Shown: piece after piece, positions 1 to 8,707 of the stretch
Position numbering within the stretch: position 1 is the first letter of the stretch
How the letters are laid out: each line of letters opens with the position of its first letter
Origin: JAGVPT01 sp035500675
GTDB taxonomy: Bacteria > Bacteroidota > Ignavibacteria > UBA10030 > UBA8401
Length of the DNA: 64,000 nucleotides
NCBI GenBank assembly: GCA_035500675.1
Contig: DATJXA010000032.1
Span: 1-64,000, forward strand
Direction: 5' to 3'
Made by a program: the position numbers and the translations under genes
The notes under the pieces: model-generated
Told to the model about the DNA's origin: nothing
Database searches by the model: none
The model's input: only the letters and a program-made list of their open reading frames with translations

Positions 1-548
1 GCCGCTATATAATAGAGCCGGCGTTGCGCATCTTTGATGTTCTCATACGCGGAAAGGACTTCGGGAGGGATCGCTCTGTTTGCACGGACGTATTCTGTAA
101 AGAGCGTCGAAGCATGACGGATAATGGCATCCATCTCCGTATTTTCCTCGGGAACGTCGACATGGATCTGAATTTCCGCCTGAAGGTATTTCTCGTTCGT
201 CAAAAATTTTGTGATCGTCGCCTGCACCGTCCCGTCGACGAGGATCTTCAATAACCCGTTCGGGAGTTTGAGTATCTGGATGATCTTTGCGACAACCCCT
301 TCTTTATAAATGTCGTCGGCCCCGGGCTCGTCGATCGACGGGTCTTGCTGCGCTGCCAGGAAAATATACTTATCGTTTTCGAGCGCGAAATTTGCCGCGC
401 GAAGGGAGGATTCCCGTCCGACGAGAACGGGAAAGATCATATACGGAAAAATGACAACATCTCGAAGCGGCAGCACCGGAAGCGTTGTCGGGATCGAGTC
501 GAGCGTGTCGATTCTCGTGAGACTTTCTTTTACCTTTTCAATGGCCAT
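1..548 (-). CDS. lon: Lon protease, N-terminal part (runs off left edge)
   Basis: ATP-dependent cytoplasmic protease that degrades misfolded and regulatory proteins. Only the first 182 codons are in the window, reading leftward from an ATG at 548. The translation carries the hallmark of the LON substrate-binding domain, LPVLPLRDVVIFPYMIFPV, around residues 20-38, followed by VGRESSL and later helices; the AAA+ and Ser-Lys protease domains lie outside. The frame is open to base 1. It is downstream of, and co-directional with, the efflux operon but separated by about 220 bp containing a strong hairpin, so it probably has its own promoter. No CIRCE-type heat-shock operator was seen upstream. Confidence 0.93.
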   Translation of the reverse strand, partial: MAIEKVKESLTRIDTLDSIPTTLPVLPLRDVVIFPYMIFPVLVGRESSLRAANFALENDKYIFLAAQQDPSIDEPGADDIYKEGVVAKIIQILKLPNGLLKILVDGTVQATITKFLTNEKYLQAEIQIHVDVPEENTEMDAIIRHASTLFTEYVRANRAIPPEVLSAYENIKDAQRRLYYIA

Positions 549-681
549 TGAAGCGGGGAATCATTCTTTAAGAGTGAATAAAGACACAAAAAGCGGGAAA
601 ACGATCCGCTTGGTTTTGGTGAATAAATCTTTTGTGTGGTTAAAAGGTACTGATAAATTGAAGGGATGTCAAGGTGGCCTG

Positions 682-702
682 CCCCTCCTCTGCGAGGAGG
701 GG
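682..702. terminator. Perfect GC-rich hairpin between RND pump gene and lon
   Basis: CCCCTCCTC (682-690), loop TGC, GAGGAGGGG (694-702): a perfect 9-bp stem 66 bp past the pump stop codon. No T-run follows on either strand, so intrinsic termination is uncertain; it may instead be an mRNA 3' stabiliser or a dispersed palindrome. The rest of 549-767 shows no gene. Confidence 0.4.
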
Positions 703-767
703 AGTTTGTACTGGAGAATTTCTCGAGAAGAAAAACTATATCCTGATGCGCGACCTCAAGAGAGGCA

Positions 768-3700
768 TCACTCCGGCTGCAGTTCTGCATGGATCTCAAC
801 TTCTTTTTTCCTCGTGCGAAACCTTGGCAGCAGCGGGATGTGTTTGAACAGTGCCGGCACGCGCACCTTCAAGGCGTCGACATAAGTATACATAACGGGA
901 ACAAGCACTAACGTAAGAAGCAGCGAGCTCGTTAAACCGCCAACGAGCGCCCACGCGAGGCCGGACTTCCATTCCGCACCCGCCGCCGAGCTCGTGGCGA
1001 TCGGAAGCATACCGAATACCATCGCTACGGTCGTCATCAGAATCGGCCGAAGCCGCGTCTCGCCCGCTTCGAGCAGAGCATCATACGTCGGCATGTTGCG
1101 CTCTTCCTTCATTTGATTCGTGCGGTCGACAAGAAGGATCGCATTCTTCCCTACAAGCCCGACGAGCATGATGATGCCGAGCATCGAGAAGATGCTGAGG
1201 GCCTTCATCGTAAGCGCCAGAGCCAGCAATGCGCCGATGATCGCAACGGGTATCGAGAATAATACTACGAATGGATAGACGTACGAATCATACAAAGCGA
1301 CCATGATCAGATACGTAAACAAGATCGCGGCAAACAGAGCAATACCCATGCTGCCAAAACCCTCCGCCTGATTTTTTAAATCTCCCAAATAACTGATCTG
1401 GATGCCGGGAGGCACGACTCCTTTTAACGCTTTCGTGATATCGGCGCCAATACTTCCGCTCGGGCGGCCGACTGCCTGCGAAAAGATGGTCACGGAAAAA
1501 TTCCGGTCCTGTCTTTGCAGTTTGGTCGGTCCCGTCGTCTGATAAATGTTGGCGAATTGTTTCAACTCCACCAACTCGCCCTTCCTGTTGAGAATGGTGA
1601 TGCCGCCCACGTCCGCCGTTTTGGATCTGTCGAATTTATCGAGGACGATGCGCATGTCGTACTCCGTCGTTCCCTCGCGAAACTTAGAATCGTCGTCGCC
1701 GTCCAACGCAACCCGCAGCGTCGAGCCGACGTCGGCAAGCGTCAATCCGAACGCCGCCATTCGCTGGCGGTCGATCTCGACGCGCGTTTCCGGCTTCCCC
1801 TCTTCCGATGAAAGCCGTACATCGGCCGTTCCCGGTACGGTCCGCACAACGTCTGCAATTTTTGACGCGGCAGCCCGGACATCGTCGTAGTTTGTCCCGC
1901 TGACGACGAGCTGGATCGGCGTTTGGTTTGCCGTCCCGAATAAGCCGATCGGGTTCACGCGGACCTTGACACCGGGGATCTCCGCCGTCTTTGCTTTGAT
2001 CTCCGCGGCGATATCGTCGGTCGAACGGGAGCGCTGGTCCTGCGGCACGAGCGTCACGTTCAATTCAGAATTGTTGTTCGACGTTTGCCCCAACAATCCT
2101 TCGCTCGATGCGCCGACGTTGACGAACATTTTTTTCACTTCAGGAATCTCGGAAACAATCTTTTCAACCTTCTGCGTCACAAAGTTCGTGTTGTCGAACG
2201 TCGAACCGGGCGGAAGCTCGAGCGTGACAGTGAACTCCCCGCGGTCTGCGACCGCGATGAATTCCGACCCGATAAAGCCGAGAGGAACGAGCGAGAGCGA
2301 AGCAAGGAATAACGCTACCGCGAGAAGAATGATCCTGGCTCGATGGTGCAAGCTCCATCGGAGAATTTTGCCGTACTCATCCGAGAGCTTCTTGAACATT
2401 CCTTCGAACCATACCGCGAATTTACCTAAGATCGTCCTGTCGGTGAGCCGTTCGAGTTTCGCAAACCTCGAGGCGAGCAGGGGCGTAATCGTGAATGAGA
2501 CAAAAAGCGACATGAGGGTCGAGAAAACGACCGTCAACGCGAATTCGCGCATGATGTTGCCGACAAGGCCGGACACCAGCGATAAGGGAAGGAACACCAC
2601 AACGTCCACGAGCGTGATCGAGAGCGCCGCGAAGCCGATTTCGTTCCGTCCTTTGATAGCGGCGTTCCGTTTCTCTTCGCCATGCTCGAGATGGCGATAG
2701 ATGTTCTCAAGGACGACGATCGAATCGTCGACCAGAATGCCAACGACAAGCGACAGTCCGAGCAGGGTCATGAGGTTCAACGACATTCCGAAAACGTACA
2801 TCCCGATGAACGTCGACACCATCGACGCCGGTATTGCGATCATGACAATGATCGAGTTGCGGATGCTGTGGAGAAAACCGAGCATGACGAGCGCCACAAG
2901 AAAAATTGCCAGCGTCAAATCGTGTTTTACGGCGTCCGCGGCGTCTTTTGTGAACGTTGAACCGTCCTGAGCAATGTCGAATTTCAAATTGACGTTTTTG
3001 TATTCCGCTTCTATCTTCGGCAGTTCGGCCCGGATCGATTCGCTCACCTCGACGGCGTTGGCATCGTTTTGTTTTTGGATCAGCAATCCGACCGACGTGA
3101 TCCCGTTGATGCGGCTCAGCGTGGTAAAATCTTTTTCGCCGTCCTGCACTTCAGCCACGTCGGAGAGAGTGATGTCGCCCCCCTGCTTCGATTGTGCGAT
3201 AACAAGGTTGCGCACATCGTCTACGGTGGCAAATTTTCCGGCGATGCGGACAATGTATTGAGTCTCGCCCTCTTCCACTTTACCGGTGGGGAAATCGAGA
3301 TTCGAGGACTTCACTGCCTGCACGACCTGAAGAATCGACAAGCCGTACGACCGGAGTTTCTGCGCGTCGACATTGATCCTGATCTCACGCTGGTCTCCTC
3401 CGACGAGCGTGATCTGCGCAACGCCAGGGACTTTCGACAAACGCGGTTGAATGCGGTCCTTGAGGAACTGGTAAAACTCGCGGCTCGGCATCGAGCTCGT
3501 CGCTCCCATGCGCATGACAGGAAGTTCGTCGAGCGCGAATTTTGTGACCGTCGGTGTCTTCGCTCCGTCGGGAAGGTTGTACGAGATCTCGTTCACTTTC
3601 CGTTGCGCATCCTGCAGCGCGACATTGACGTCGGCGGATTGCAGAAATTCGATATTGACGAAAGAGACTCCCTCGGACGATGTTGCATAGACCGCCGACA

Positions 3701-3929
3701 CCTTATCGATGCCGGACACGGCGTCTTCGATGAGCTTTGTAACGGATGTCTGCACTTCGTTGGGCGATGCTCCAGGATAGATCGTCGTGATCGTCACGTA
3801 GGGGGAAGAGATCTTGGGAAGCAGCTCATATTTCAGCTGAGTGTAACAGTATAGGCCGAGAACGCCGAGCGCGGCGAAAATCACCACGATGAGCGAGGGG
3901 CGCTTGATGGACAGTTCAGTCAATGTCAT
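768..3929 (-). CDS. RND efflux pump inner-membrane transporter (HAE1/AcrB type)
   Basis: Proton-driven inner-membrane pump of a tripartite efflux system exporting drugs or other amphiphiles. It has 1053 residues, the normal size, with the N-terminal MTLTELSIKRPSLIVVIFAA helix, two large periplasmic porter/docking loops, and 12 predicted membrane segments in two halves. The TM4 motif LVVGILVDDSIVVLENIYRH has the paired Asp of the proton relay, and LVGLVGKNAILLVD in the second half has the partner Lys. It is third in the operon tolC-type, adaptor, pump (46-bp gap after the adaptor), so it is presumably under the TetR gene at 6509-7180. Multidrug (HAE1) rather than metal (HME) type is inferred from overall similarity; the substrate is unknown. 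Confidence 0.93.
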   Translation of the reverse strand: MTLTELSIKRPSLIVVIFAALGVLGLYCYTQLKYELLPKISSPYVTITTIYPGASPNEVQTSVTKLIEDAVSGIDKVSAVYATSSEGVSFVNIEFLQSADVNVALQDAQRKVNEISYNLPDGAKTPTVTKFALDELPVMRMGATSSMPSREFYQFLKDRIQPRLSKVPGVAQITLVGGDQREIRINVDAQKLRSYGLSILQVVQAVKSSNLDFPTGKVEEGETQYIVRIAGKFATVDDVRNLVIAQSKQGGDITLSDVAEVQDGEKDFTTLSRINGITSVGLLIQKQNDANAVEVSESIRAELPKIEAEYKNVNLKFDIAQDGSTFTKDAADAVKHDLTLAIFLVALVMLGFLHSIRNSIIVMIAIPASMVSTFIGMYVFGMSLNLMTLLGLSLVVGILVDDSIVVLENIYRHLEHGEEKRNAAIKGRNEIGFAALSITLVDVVVFLPLSLVSGLVGNIMREFALTVVFSTLMSLFVSFTITPLLASRFAKLERLTDRTILGKFAVWFEGMFKKLSDEYGKILRWSLHHRARIILLAVALFLASLSLVPLGFIGSEFIAVADRGEFTVTLELPPGSTFDNTNFVTQKVEKIVSEIPEVKKMFVNVGASSEGLLGQTSNNNSELNVTLVPQDQRSRSTDDIAAEIKAKTAEIPGVKVRVNPIGLFGTANQTPIQLVVSGTNYDDVRAAASKIADVVRTVPGTADVRLSSEEGKPETRVEIDRQRMAAFGLTLADVGSTLRVALDGDDDSKFREGTTEYDMRIVLDKFDRSKTADVGGITILNRKGELVELKQFANIYQTTGPTKLQRQDRNFSVTIFSQAVGRPSGSIGADITKALKGVVPPGIQISYLGDLKNQAEGFGSMGIALFAAILFTYLIMVALYDSYVYPFVVLFSIPVAIIGALLALALTMKALSIFSMLGIIMLVGLVGKNAILLVDRTNQMKEERNMPTYDALLEAGETRLRPILMTTVAMVFGMLPIATSSAAGAEWKSGLAWALVGGLTSSLLLTLVLVPVMYTYVDALKVRVPALFKHIPLLPRFRTRKKEVEIHAELQPE

Positions 3930-3975
3930 GTTTCATCTTCTCCAAATAGATATGGCGGCATAGAACGCCGTCGTG

Positions 3976-5025
3976 TTATTTCACTACCGTGACAGCAACG
4001 TTATCCTTGAGATTGTTTTGACCGCTCAACACCACTTGCTCACCCTCTTTCACCCCGGACAGGACTTCGAGATTTGTACCTACTTCAGCTCCAACAACCA
4101 GATCGCGTAGATGCGCAACGCCTTGATCCACCACAAACACTTGCGCGTTTTTCGTGCTGCCGAGAAGCGCTTCGCGGGGAATAGCAAGCACTTTGCCCGA
4201 CGTTATAGAAATAAAAGAAACGCGTCCAAACATCCCCGCCTTCAACGGATGAGTAGCATTATTCGCGAGTTTGATTTGAACCGGATATGTATGCGCTTCG
4301 TCCGCTTTATCGCTGATCGTTTCGATGGTTCCCCGGAACGTGATGCCCGGATAAACGTCGGTCGACACGTCGACAGGGTCGCCCACTTTCAATTTGAACG
4401 CGTCCTCTTCAGCGACATTGAGCTTCACTTTGAGCGTCGAGATATCGACAACATTCGCGATGACGTTATTCTTCTGCACCGTCGCTCCAACGCCCACCGG
4501 CCGCGACGTTACGATACCGGAAATCGGCGTCTTGATTTTTGCATCGTTGTATTGCCTCCGGGCGATGATGTACTGCGCTTCGGCAGATTGATAACCCAGT
4601 TTCGCGGTCTCGAGTTGGATGTCTGAGACGGAGCCTTCTTTGAACATCTTTGTATACCGTTCGAGGTCCTTCTTCATTTTTTCATAGCTTACTTCCGCGG
4701 CGTCGTAATTTGCCTTCTTCATTTCATCGTCTAACTGCACAAGCACCTCGCCGGCTTTGACATGGTCGCCGATCTCCACAAATACTTTTGTTACCCGTCC
4801 GTCCGTTTCGGAAAGAACGGCAACATCGTTATTCGCGGCGATCGTGCCGGTCAATGTAAAATCTTCCGAGAGTTGCTTTTTTTCCACGGTCGCGAGCGTG
4901 ACGGGCAGAAACTTTGCAATGTCGTTCTCCGATTTCGCTTGCATCTTCGATTTGTTGTTCAAGAGGACGGCAACGATCAGCGCCAGAACGATGATCGCGC
5001 CGGCGATAACTTTTGTCTTTTTCAT
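3976..5025 (-). CDS. RND efflux periplasmic adaptor subunit (membrane fusion protein)
   Basis: Links the inner-membrane pump to the outer-membrane channel. The 349-residue product begins with a short basic segment and one hydrophobic anchor (residues about 6-23; no lipobox cysteine). A first half-lipoyl motif (VLSETDGRVTKVFVEIGD) is followed by a coiled-coil hairpin (about residues 105-165), a second lipoyl half (IKTPISGIVTSRPVGVGATV), and beta-barrel and membrane-proximal domains (VLAIPREALLG). This order is classic for the HlyD/AcrA family. A purine-rich AAAGGGAGC precedes the ATG. It lies between the outer-membrane and pump genes. Confidence 0.93.
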   Translation of the reverse strand: MKKTKVIAGAIIVLALIVAVLLNNKSKMQAKSENDIAKFLPVTLATVEKKQLSEDFTLTGTIAANNDVAVLSETDGRVTKVFVEIGDHVKAGEVLVQLDDEMKKANYDAAEVSYEKMKKDLERYTKMFKEGSVSDIQLETAKLGYQSAEAQYIIARRQYNDAKIKTPISGIVTSRPVGVGATVQKNNVIANVVDISTLKVKLNVAEEDAFKLKVGDPVDVSTDVYPGITFRGTIETISDKADEAHTYPVQIKLANNATHPLKAGMFGRVSFISITSGKVLAIPREALLGSTKNAQVFVVDQGVAHLRDLVVGAEVGTNLEVLSGVKEGEQVVLSGQNNLKDNVAVTVVK

Positions 5026-5072
5026 ATTAAGCTCCCTTTAAGAGATAGATATAAATGGTCAAATCAAAATCG

Positions 5073-6398
5073 TTATTCACCGATCGCCCGTTCCAGCCCC
5101 GCTTCCGCAACCTCATAGTCGACGAGCGATTGAGTATAGTTCGTTTTGGCCTGCAGCAATGCGACCTCGGCGTCGAGCAGGTCCGTATTGAGCGCCAACC
5201 CTTGTTTAAATTTTGCATCGGTGACGCGGTAGTTTTCTTCCGCCTGGCTCACTTCTTTTTCGGCAACAATGATCCGCTCCTGCGCCCTGTGGAGGTTAAG
5301 GTAATTCCGCGTCACGTCCAATGTCACGCCGTCCTTCAACTGCGCAAGGCCGTCTTCCGCTTGCGAGAGCTGCGCCTTCGCCTGGTCTGTCTGGTGAACC
5401 GTCGTTCCCCAATTCCAGATGTCAAAGGAGACCCCTATCCCAACGTCCCACGTATCTTTAAAAACGTCCTCCGCCGGAAAAAATCTCTGGTTCGGGCGCG
5501 AGGAATAGTAATTCCCCGTAAAGTACACTTGCGGGAACCAATTCGACTGAGCGATCGCGACCGCGGCGTTTCCCGCTTTGACCTTATATTCCATCGATTT
5601 CAATTCTGGCCGCCGGTCCATTGCTTGTTGAACAAGTGTAGTGAGGTCGCCAAAAGATTTTGGCTCATGTTTGATGTTGGTAACAGGGTCGACAGCTGTA
5701 TCCAACGGAAGCCCCAGGAGACTGTTAAAACTGATCTTTGCAAGTTGAACATTGTTCTTCATATCGATTTGGCGAAGCTCCGCATCTGAAAGCTGTACCT
5801 GGACTTTCAGCACGTCGTTTACAGTGATCATCCCCTGACCTTGCCAGCTTTGGACGTCTTTAAGATGGGCTTCCATCTGTTCCACATTTTCATCGACAAC
5901 TTTTTGGAGCTCGATGGCCTGAGTAAGGTTCCAGTACGCATTTTTGATATTGTAGATGAGATCGCTTTTATCTTTCTCAAAATCTTTTTGGGCTGAGCTC
6001 GCGTTATACTCTGCAATATCGGCGTTCCGCTGCAACTTGAAGCCGGTAAATATCGGCTGCTGCACTGTCACCTTGAGATTGTAATTGTTGACGACGGACG
6101 GAGAGAGTGTGATAGGGTCCGGAATAAGAGGATAGAGCGAAACCTGCGTCGGTGGAATATCGCTCAACCGTGCATACGCGCCGCTGAATTTTACGGACGG
6201 CAGCATCAATGCATTCGCCTCGCTCGATCTTGAATCTGCATACTGAACGCTCATGAGCGACGCATGGATCGATTTGCTTTTTTCCAGTCCGATTTGAATC
6301 GCCTGGTCAAGTGTAAGAGACATTTTCTCTTCACCGCGAGCGGAGCCCGCAACCAAAAGCGATGTAATGACGAACAAGAATCTTATGCGGAACTTCAT
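5073..6398 (-). CDS. TolC-family outer-membrane efflux protein
   Basis: Trimeric outer-membrane channel/periplasmic tunnel for the adjacent RND pump. About 441 residues. I chose the ATG at 6398 (MKFRIRFLFVITSLLVAGSA, a clean Sec signal peptide) over the upstream in-frame ATG at 6419, because GAGGAGAG sits 5 bp before it. Two tandem OEP repeats are visible (starting near SLTLDQAIQIGLEKSKSIHA and near GDLTTLVQQAMDRRPELKSM), with long helical heptads. First of three efflux genes; 47 bp separate it from the adaptor. Confidence 0.92.
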   Translation of the reverse strand: MKFRIRFLFVITSLLVAGSARGEEKMSLTLDQAIQIGLEKSKSIHASLMSVQYADSRSSEANALMLPSVKFSGAYARLSDIPPTQVSLYPLIPDPITLSPSVVNNYNLKVTVQQPIFTGFKLQRNADIAEYNASSAQKDFEKDKSDLIYNIKNAYWNLTQAIELQKVVDENVEQMEAHLKDVQSWQGQGMITVNDVLKVQVQLSDAELRQIDMKNNVQLAKISFNSLLGLPLDTAVDPVTNIKHEPKSFGDLTTLVQQAMDRRPELKSMEYKVKAGNAAVAIAQSNWFPQVYFTGNYYSSRPNQRFFPAEDVFKDTWDVGIGVSFDIWNWGTTVHQTDQAKAQLSQAEDGLAQLKDGVTLDVTRNYLNLHRAQERIIVAEKEVSQAEENYRVTDAKFKQGLALNTDLLDAEVALLQAKTNYTQSLVDYEVAEAGLERAIGE

Positions 6399-6508
6399 TG
6401 TGACTCTCTCCTCAGCCATAGTATTGCGTGTACTTGTTTTTGTTCTGTGAGACGATTGTGACGGATAAATATTGTCGACCGATCGATGGCGTCATTTTTT
6501 GTAAACGA

Positions 6509-7180
6509 TCATGGGACTAGTTCATGAAAGCGGACTTTCGCGTCCTCGGTCATCATCGACTCGAGAATCATCGCGTTGGCTTTCCGAAAAGCAGCCTCGA
6601 GATCGATTCCCATGACGTCGTGCCAATATGTGTCTTCCCGGTCCATTTGGCGCATAAGGTGATTCGAACTTGCCCAGAGAATTACCGCTGCCTGTTTAGG
6701 GTCGATGTCGCGCTGTATCACGCCTTCATCGATCCCTCGCTGGATAAGGTCGATCACAAGCTTCCAGACCTTCTGGTTTTCTCCGGAACACGATTGGAGC
6801 ATCTCGGGAGATACTTGTTTATGAAATTGAGGGTTCTCGAAAAAATAAAACATCCGAAAGTAATTGCGGTGCTCTTTGAAAAATTCGTAATATGCCTCAC
6901 CCAGGTTTGCGATCGTCTTTAGAGTTGGGTGGTCTTTAGAAAGAACTTTTCCGAATATATCTGCAAGAACTTCGGTGCCTCGCAGCATCACGGCAAGGTA
7001 TAAGTCTTCTTTGCTTTTGTAGTAGAGGTATAATGTTCCCTTGCTTAATTCTGCCGCCTCTGCGATTTCGTCCATTGTGGCAACTAATAGTCCTTTTTGA
7101 AAAAAGATCTTCTGGGCTGCATCGATGATCTCTTCTCTTCTATGTTCTTTTTCGCGCTCTTTTCTCTCAGTAATTCCCAT
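6509..7180 (-). CDS. TetR/AcrR-family transcriptional repressor
   Basis: Likely local repressor of the efflux operon and of itself. 223 residues from the ATG at 7180, chosen because GGAG lies 7 bp upstream; a TTG 12 bp further up is an alternative. The N-terminal helix-turn-helix is textbook (IIDAAQKIFFQKGLLVATMD, then EIAEAAELSKGTLYLYYKSK), with a ligand-binding helical bundle after it. It is transcribed toward the tolC-type gene with a 110-bp gap. A near-consensus promoter with a palindrome over its -10 box lies upstream (7222-7256), consistent with autoregulation. The inducer is unknown. Confidence 0.92.
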   Translation of the reverse strand: MGITERKEREKEHRREEIIDAAQKIFFQKGLLVATMDEIAEAAELSKGTLYLYYKSKEDLYLAVMLRGTEVLADIFGKVLSKDHPTLKTIANLGEAYYEFFKEHRNYFRMFYFFENPQFHKQVSPEMLQSCSGENQKVWKLVIDLIQRGIDEGVIQRDIDPKQAAVILWASSNHLMRQMDREDTYWHDVMGIDLEAAFRKANAMILESMMTEDAKVRFHELVP

Positions 7181-7221
7181 TATTGACTCCAATAAATTTA
7201 ATAACTATAAGTCAGTAAATT

Positions 7222-7256
7222 TATACTAGTATACTCAAACTTGGCAATAAAGTCAA
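7222..7256 (-). promoter_or_regulatory. Sigma-70-type promoter with overlapping palindromic operator for the TetR gene
   Basis: Read on the minus strand: TTGACT (7256-7251), a 17-bp spacer, TATACT (7233-7228). The perfect 12-bp palindrome TATACTAGTATA (7222-7233) covers the -10 box, an ideal place for a repressor to act. A wider inverted pair, GTCAGTAAAT (7211-7220) and ATTTACTAAC (7278-7287), flanks the promoter with one mismatch and could be a second operator set. Confidence 0.7.
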
Positions 7257-7307
7257 GCAAAAAATAAACTGGGTTTTATTTACTAACTCATGGTCAATAA
7301 TAACGAT

Positions 7308-7333
7308 CAAAAAACCGAAATGTTTCAGTTTTT
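7308..7333 (-). terminator. Probable intrinsic terminator of the exopolysaccharide operon
   Basis: A hairpin of AAACCGAAA (7312-7320) and TTTCAGTTT (7323-7331), with one G-U pair in RNA. On the minus strand it is followed by TTTTTTG (7314-7308). It lies past the GT2 stop at 7434 and before the TetR promoter, where a minus-strand terminator is expected. The plus strand also has a T-run, so it could work in both directions. The rest of 7193-7433 holds no gene. Confidence 0.6.
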
Positions 7334-7433
7334 AGAGAAATTATTATAGAATGGGGGTAACAACTGAAGCCGGGAAGCGCTTACGATAGAACTGGGAGGG
7401 TTGGGGGATGAAGAAAATGCCGGTGACTGCAAC

Positions 7434-8705
7434 CTATTTGGGAACCGCGTCAACGTCAAATCGTACGGTCTTTTCCCATTTCCGCTGATCCTTGCTGACA
7501 TAATCTGCATAGGCCGCTTTAATAACAATGTAGATCCAAAGCTGGCAATAAGAAAAATACATCAGGATAAGAAGTCCGATTCTTGGTAAGGTGTCTTCAT
7601 TGTCATAGGAAATTGCCAGCATGATCTCGAAGAGAAAAAGGAAAAACGCCATTATCCAGACGGTCGTATACGGACCCGGAAGAGAGATGCTGACAAGGCT
7701 CAGCCCGCTAAGAATAAAGAGAATGTCCGAAATGATGATCGCAGCAAAGAAAACATAATAGAGCGCTAAAGTGTAGAGGAGGTCGAACGCAAGACGTTTG
7801 TTTTTGAAGTTCGGGATGTGTCTCAAAAATTTTGAGACGACATAATTATTCCCGCGAACCCACCGCATGCGCTGTTTGATCCACACCTTCCATTCCTGGG
7901 GTTCCTGTTCGTATGTGATCGCGTAAGGAATATATTTGATCTTGTAGCCTGCTTCGTAAATGCGGATGCTCAGTTCTGAATCTTCCGTCAACGCTTCTTC
8001 ATCCCACCCATTAAGCTGCTCAATGAGGGATCTCCAGATGACAAAATTCGTACCGGGAAGCGTAGCGATATTATGCATCTGCCAACGGCCCGCTTGAAGC
8101 ATCGATTGGAAGCTCAACGTCTCGATGTTGATGAACCTCGTCAACAAATTGTGCGCTTTATTCACCGTTCTAAATTTTCCTATCACGGCGCCCAATTCTT
8201 TATGGAGCAACAATTGAGCGACAAGGTAGCGGAGAGAATTTTCGTCGGGCGTATTGTCGGCGTCGAAGATCGCAATGACATCGGCTTTCACCTTTTTTAC
8301 GCCGAGGTTCAAAGCCCGCGATTTCCCCTTTCCACCCTCGCCTTTCGGCACGTCGAACAGCTGTACTCTTTTGTCCTGCTTGGCATATTTCCGGATGATC
8401 TCCTTTGTAGCGTCGGTCGAGCCGTCGTTGACAACAATGATGCGGAGTTTATTGCGCGGATAATTCAGCTTCAACATCGAGGCGATCGTGGCGCCGATAA
8501 CTTTCTCTTCGTTGTGGGCAGGAATAAGTACCGCGCACGTGGGGAATTCAAAGCTCTCGCCGTCGACCTCGTTTTTTTCTTTCATCGACTTGACATAATT
8601 GATAAACCCGAACACGGTAAGGACAAACTGGTAGGCGATCATGAACCAGATAAGGATGACGGCGATGACGAACAAAAAACTGAGATCGACTTCGAGTACC
8701 GACAT
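7434..8705 (-). CDS. Membrane family-2 glycosyltransferase (PgaC/IcaA-like polysaccharide synthase)
   Basis: Processive inner-membrane glycosyltransferase predicted to polymerise and translocate a polysaccharide from a UDP-sugar. 423 residues: one N-terminal membrane helix (about 8-30), a cytoplasmic GT-A domain (PTCAVLIPAHNEE; VVNDGSTDAT; FDADN near 152; TEDSE near 240; QRMRW near 278, the QxxRW motif of processive synthases), then about four C-terminal membrane helices. No PilZ domain is present. It starts 2 bp after the deacetylase-like gene, so it is translationally linked to it. The pairing with a deacetylase/hydrolase recalls PgaB-PgaC, but no PgaA porin or PgaD is nearby. The polymer is unknown; a HexNAc polymer is an inference. 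Confidence 0.85.
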   Translation of the reverse strand: MSVLEVDLSFLFVIAVILIWFMIAYQFVLTVFGFINYVKSMKEKNEVDGESFEFPTCAVLIPAHNEEKVIGATIASMLKLNYPRNKLRIIVVNDGSTDATKEIIRKYAKQDKRVQLFDVPKGEGGKGKSRALNLGVKKVKADVIAIFDADNTPDENSLRYLVAQLLLHKELGAVIGKFRTVNKAHNLLTRFINIETLSFQSMLQAGRWQMHNIATLPGTNFVIWRSLIEQLNGWDEEALTEDSELSIRIYEAGYKIKYIPYAITYEQEPQEWKVWIKQRMRWVRGNNYVVSKFLRHIPNFKNKRLAFDLLYTLALYYVFFAAIIISDILFILSGLSLVSISLPGPYTTVWIMAFFLFLFEIMLAISYDNEDTLPRIGLLILMYFSYCQLWIYIVIKAAYADYVSKDQRKWEKTVRFDVDAVPK

Positions 8706-8707
8706 AA

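Noticed and set aside
3069..3854. 261-codon plus-strand open frame inside the RND pump gene
   Set aside because: Antisense to a well-supported transporter; Arg/His/Asp-rich composition is what the complement of this codon usage gives. No start signal or family match.
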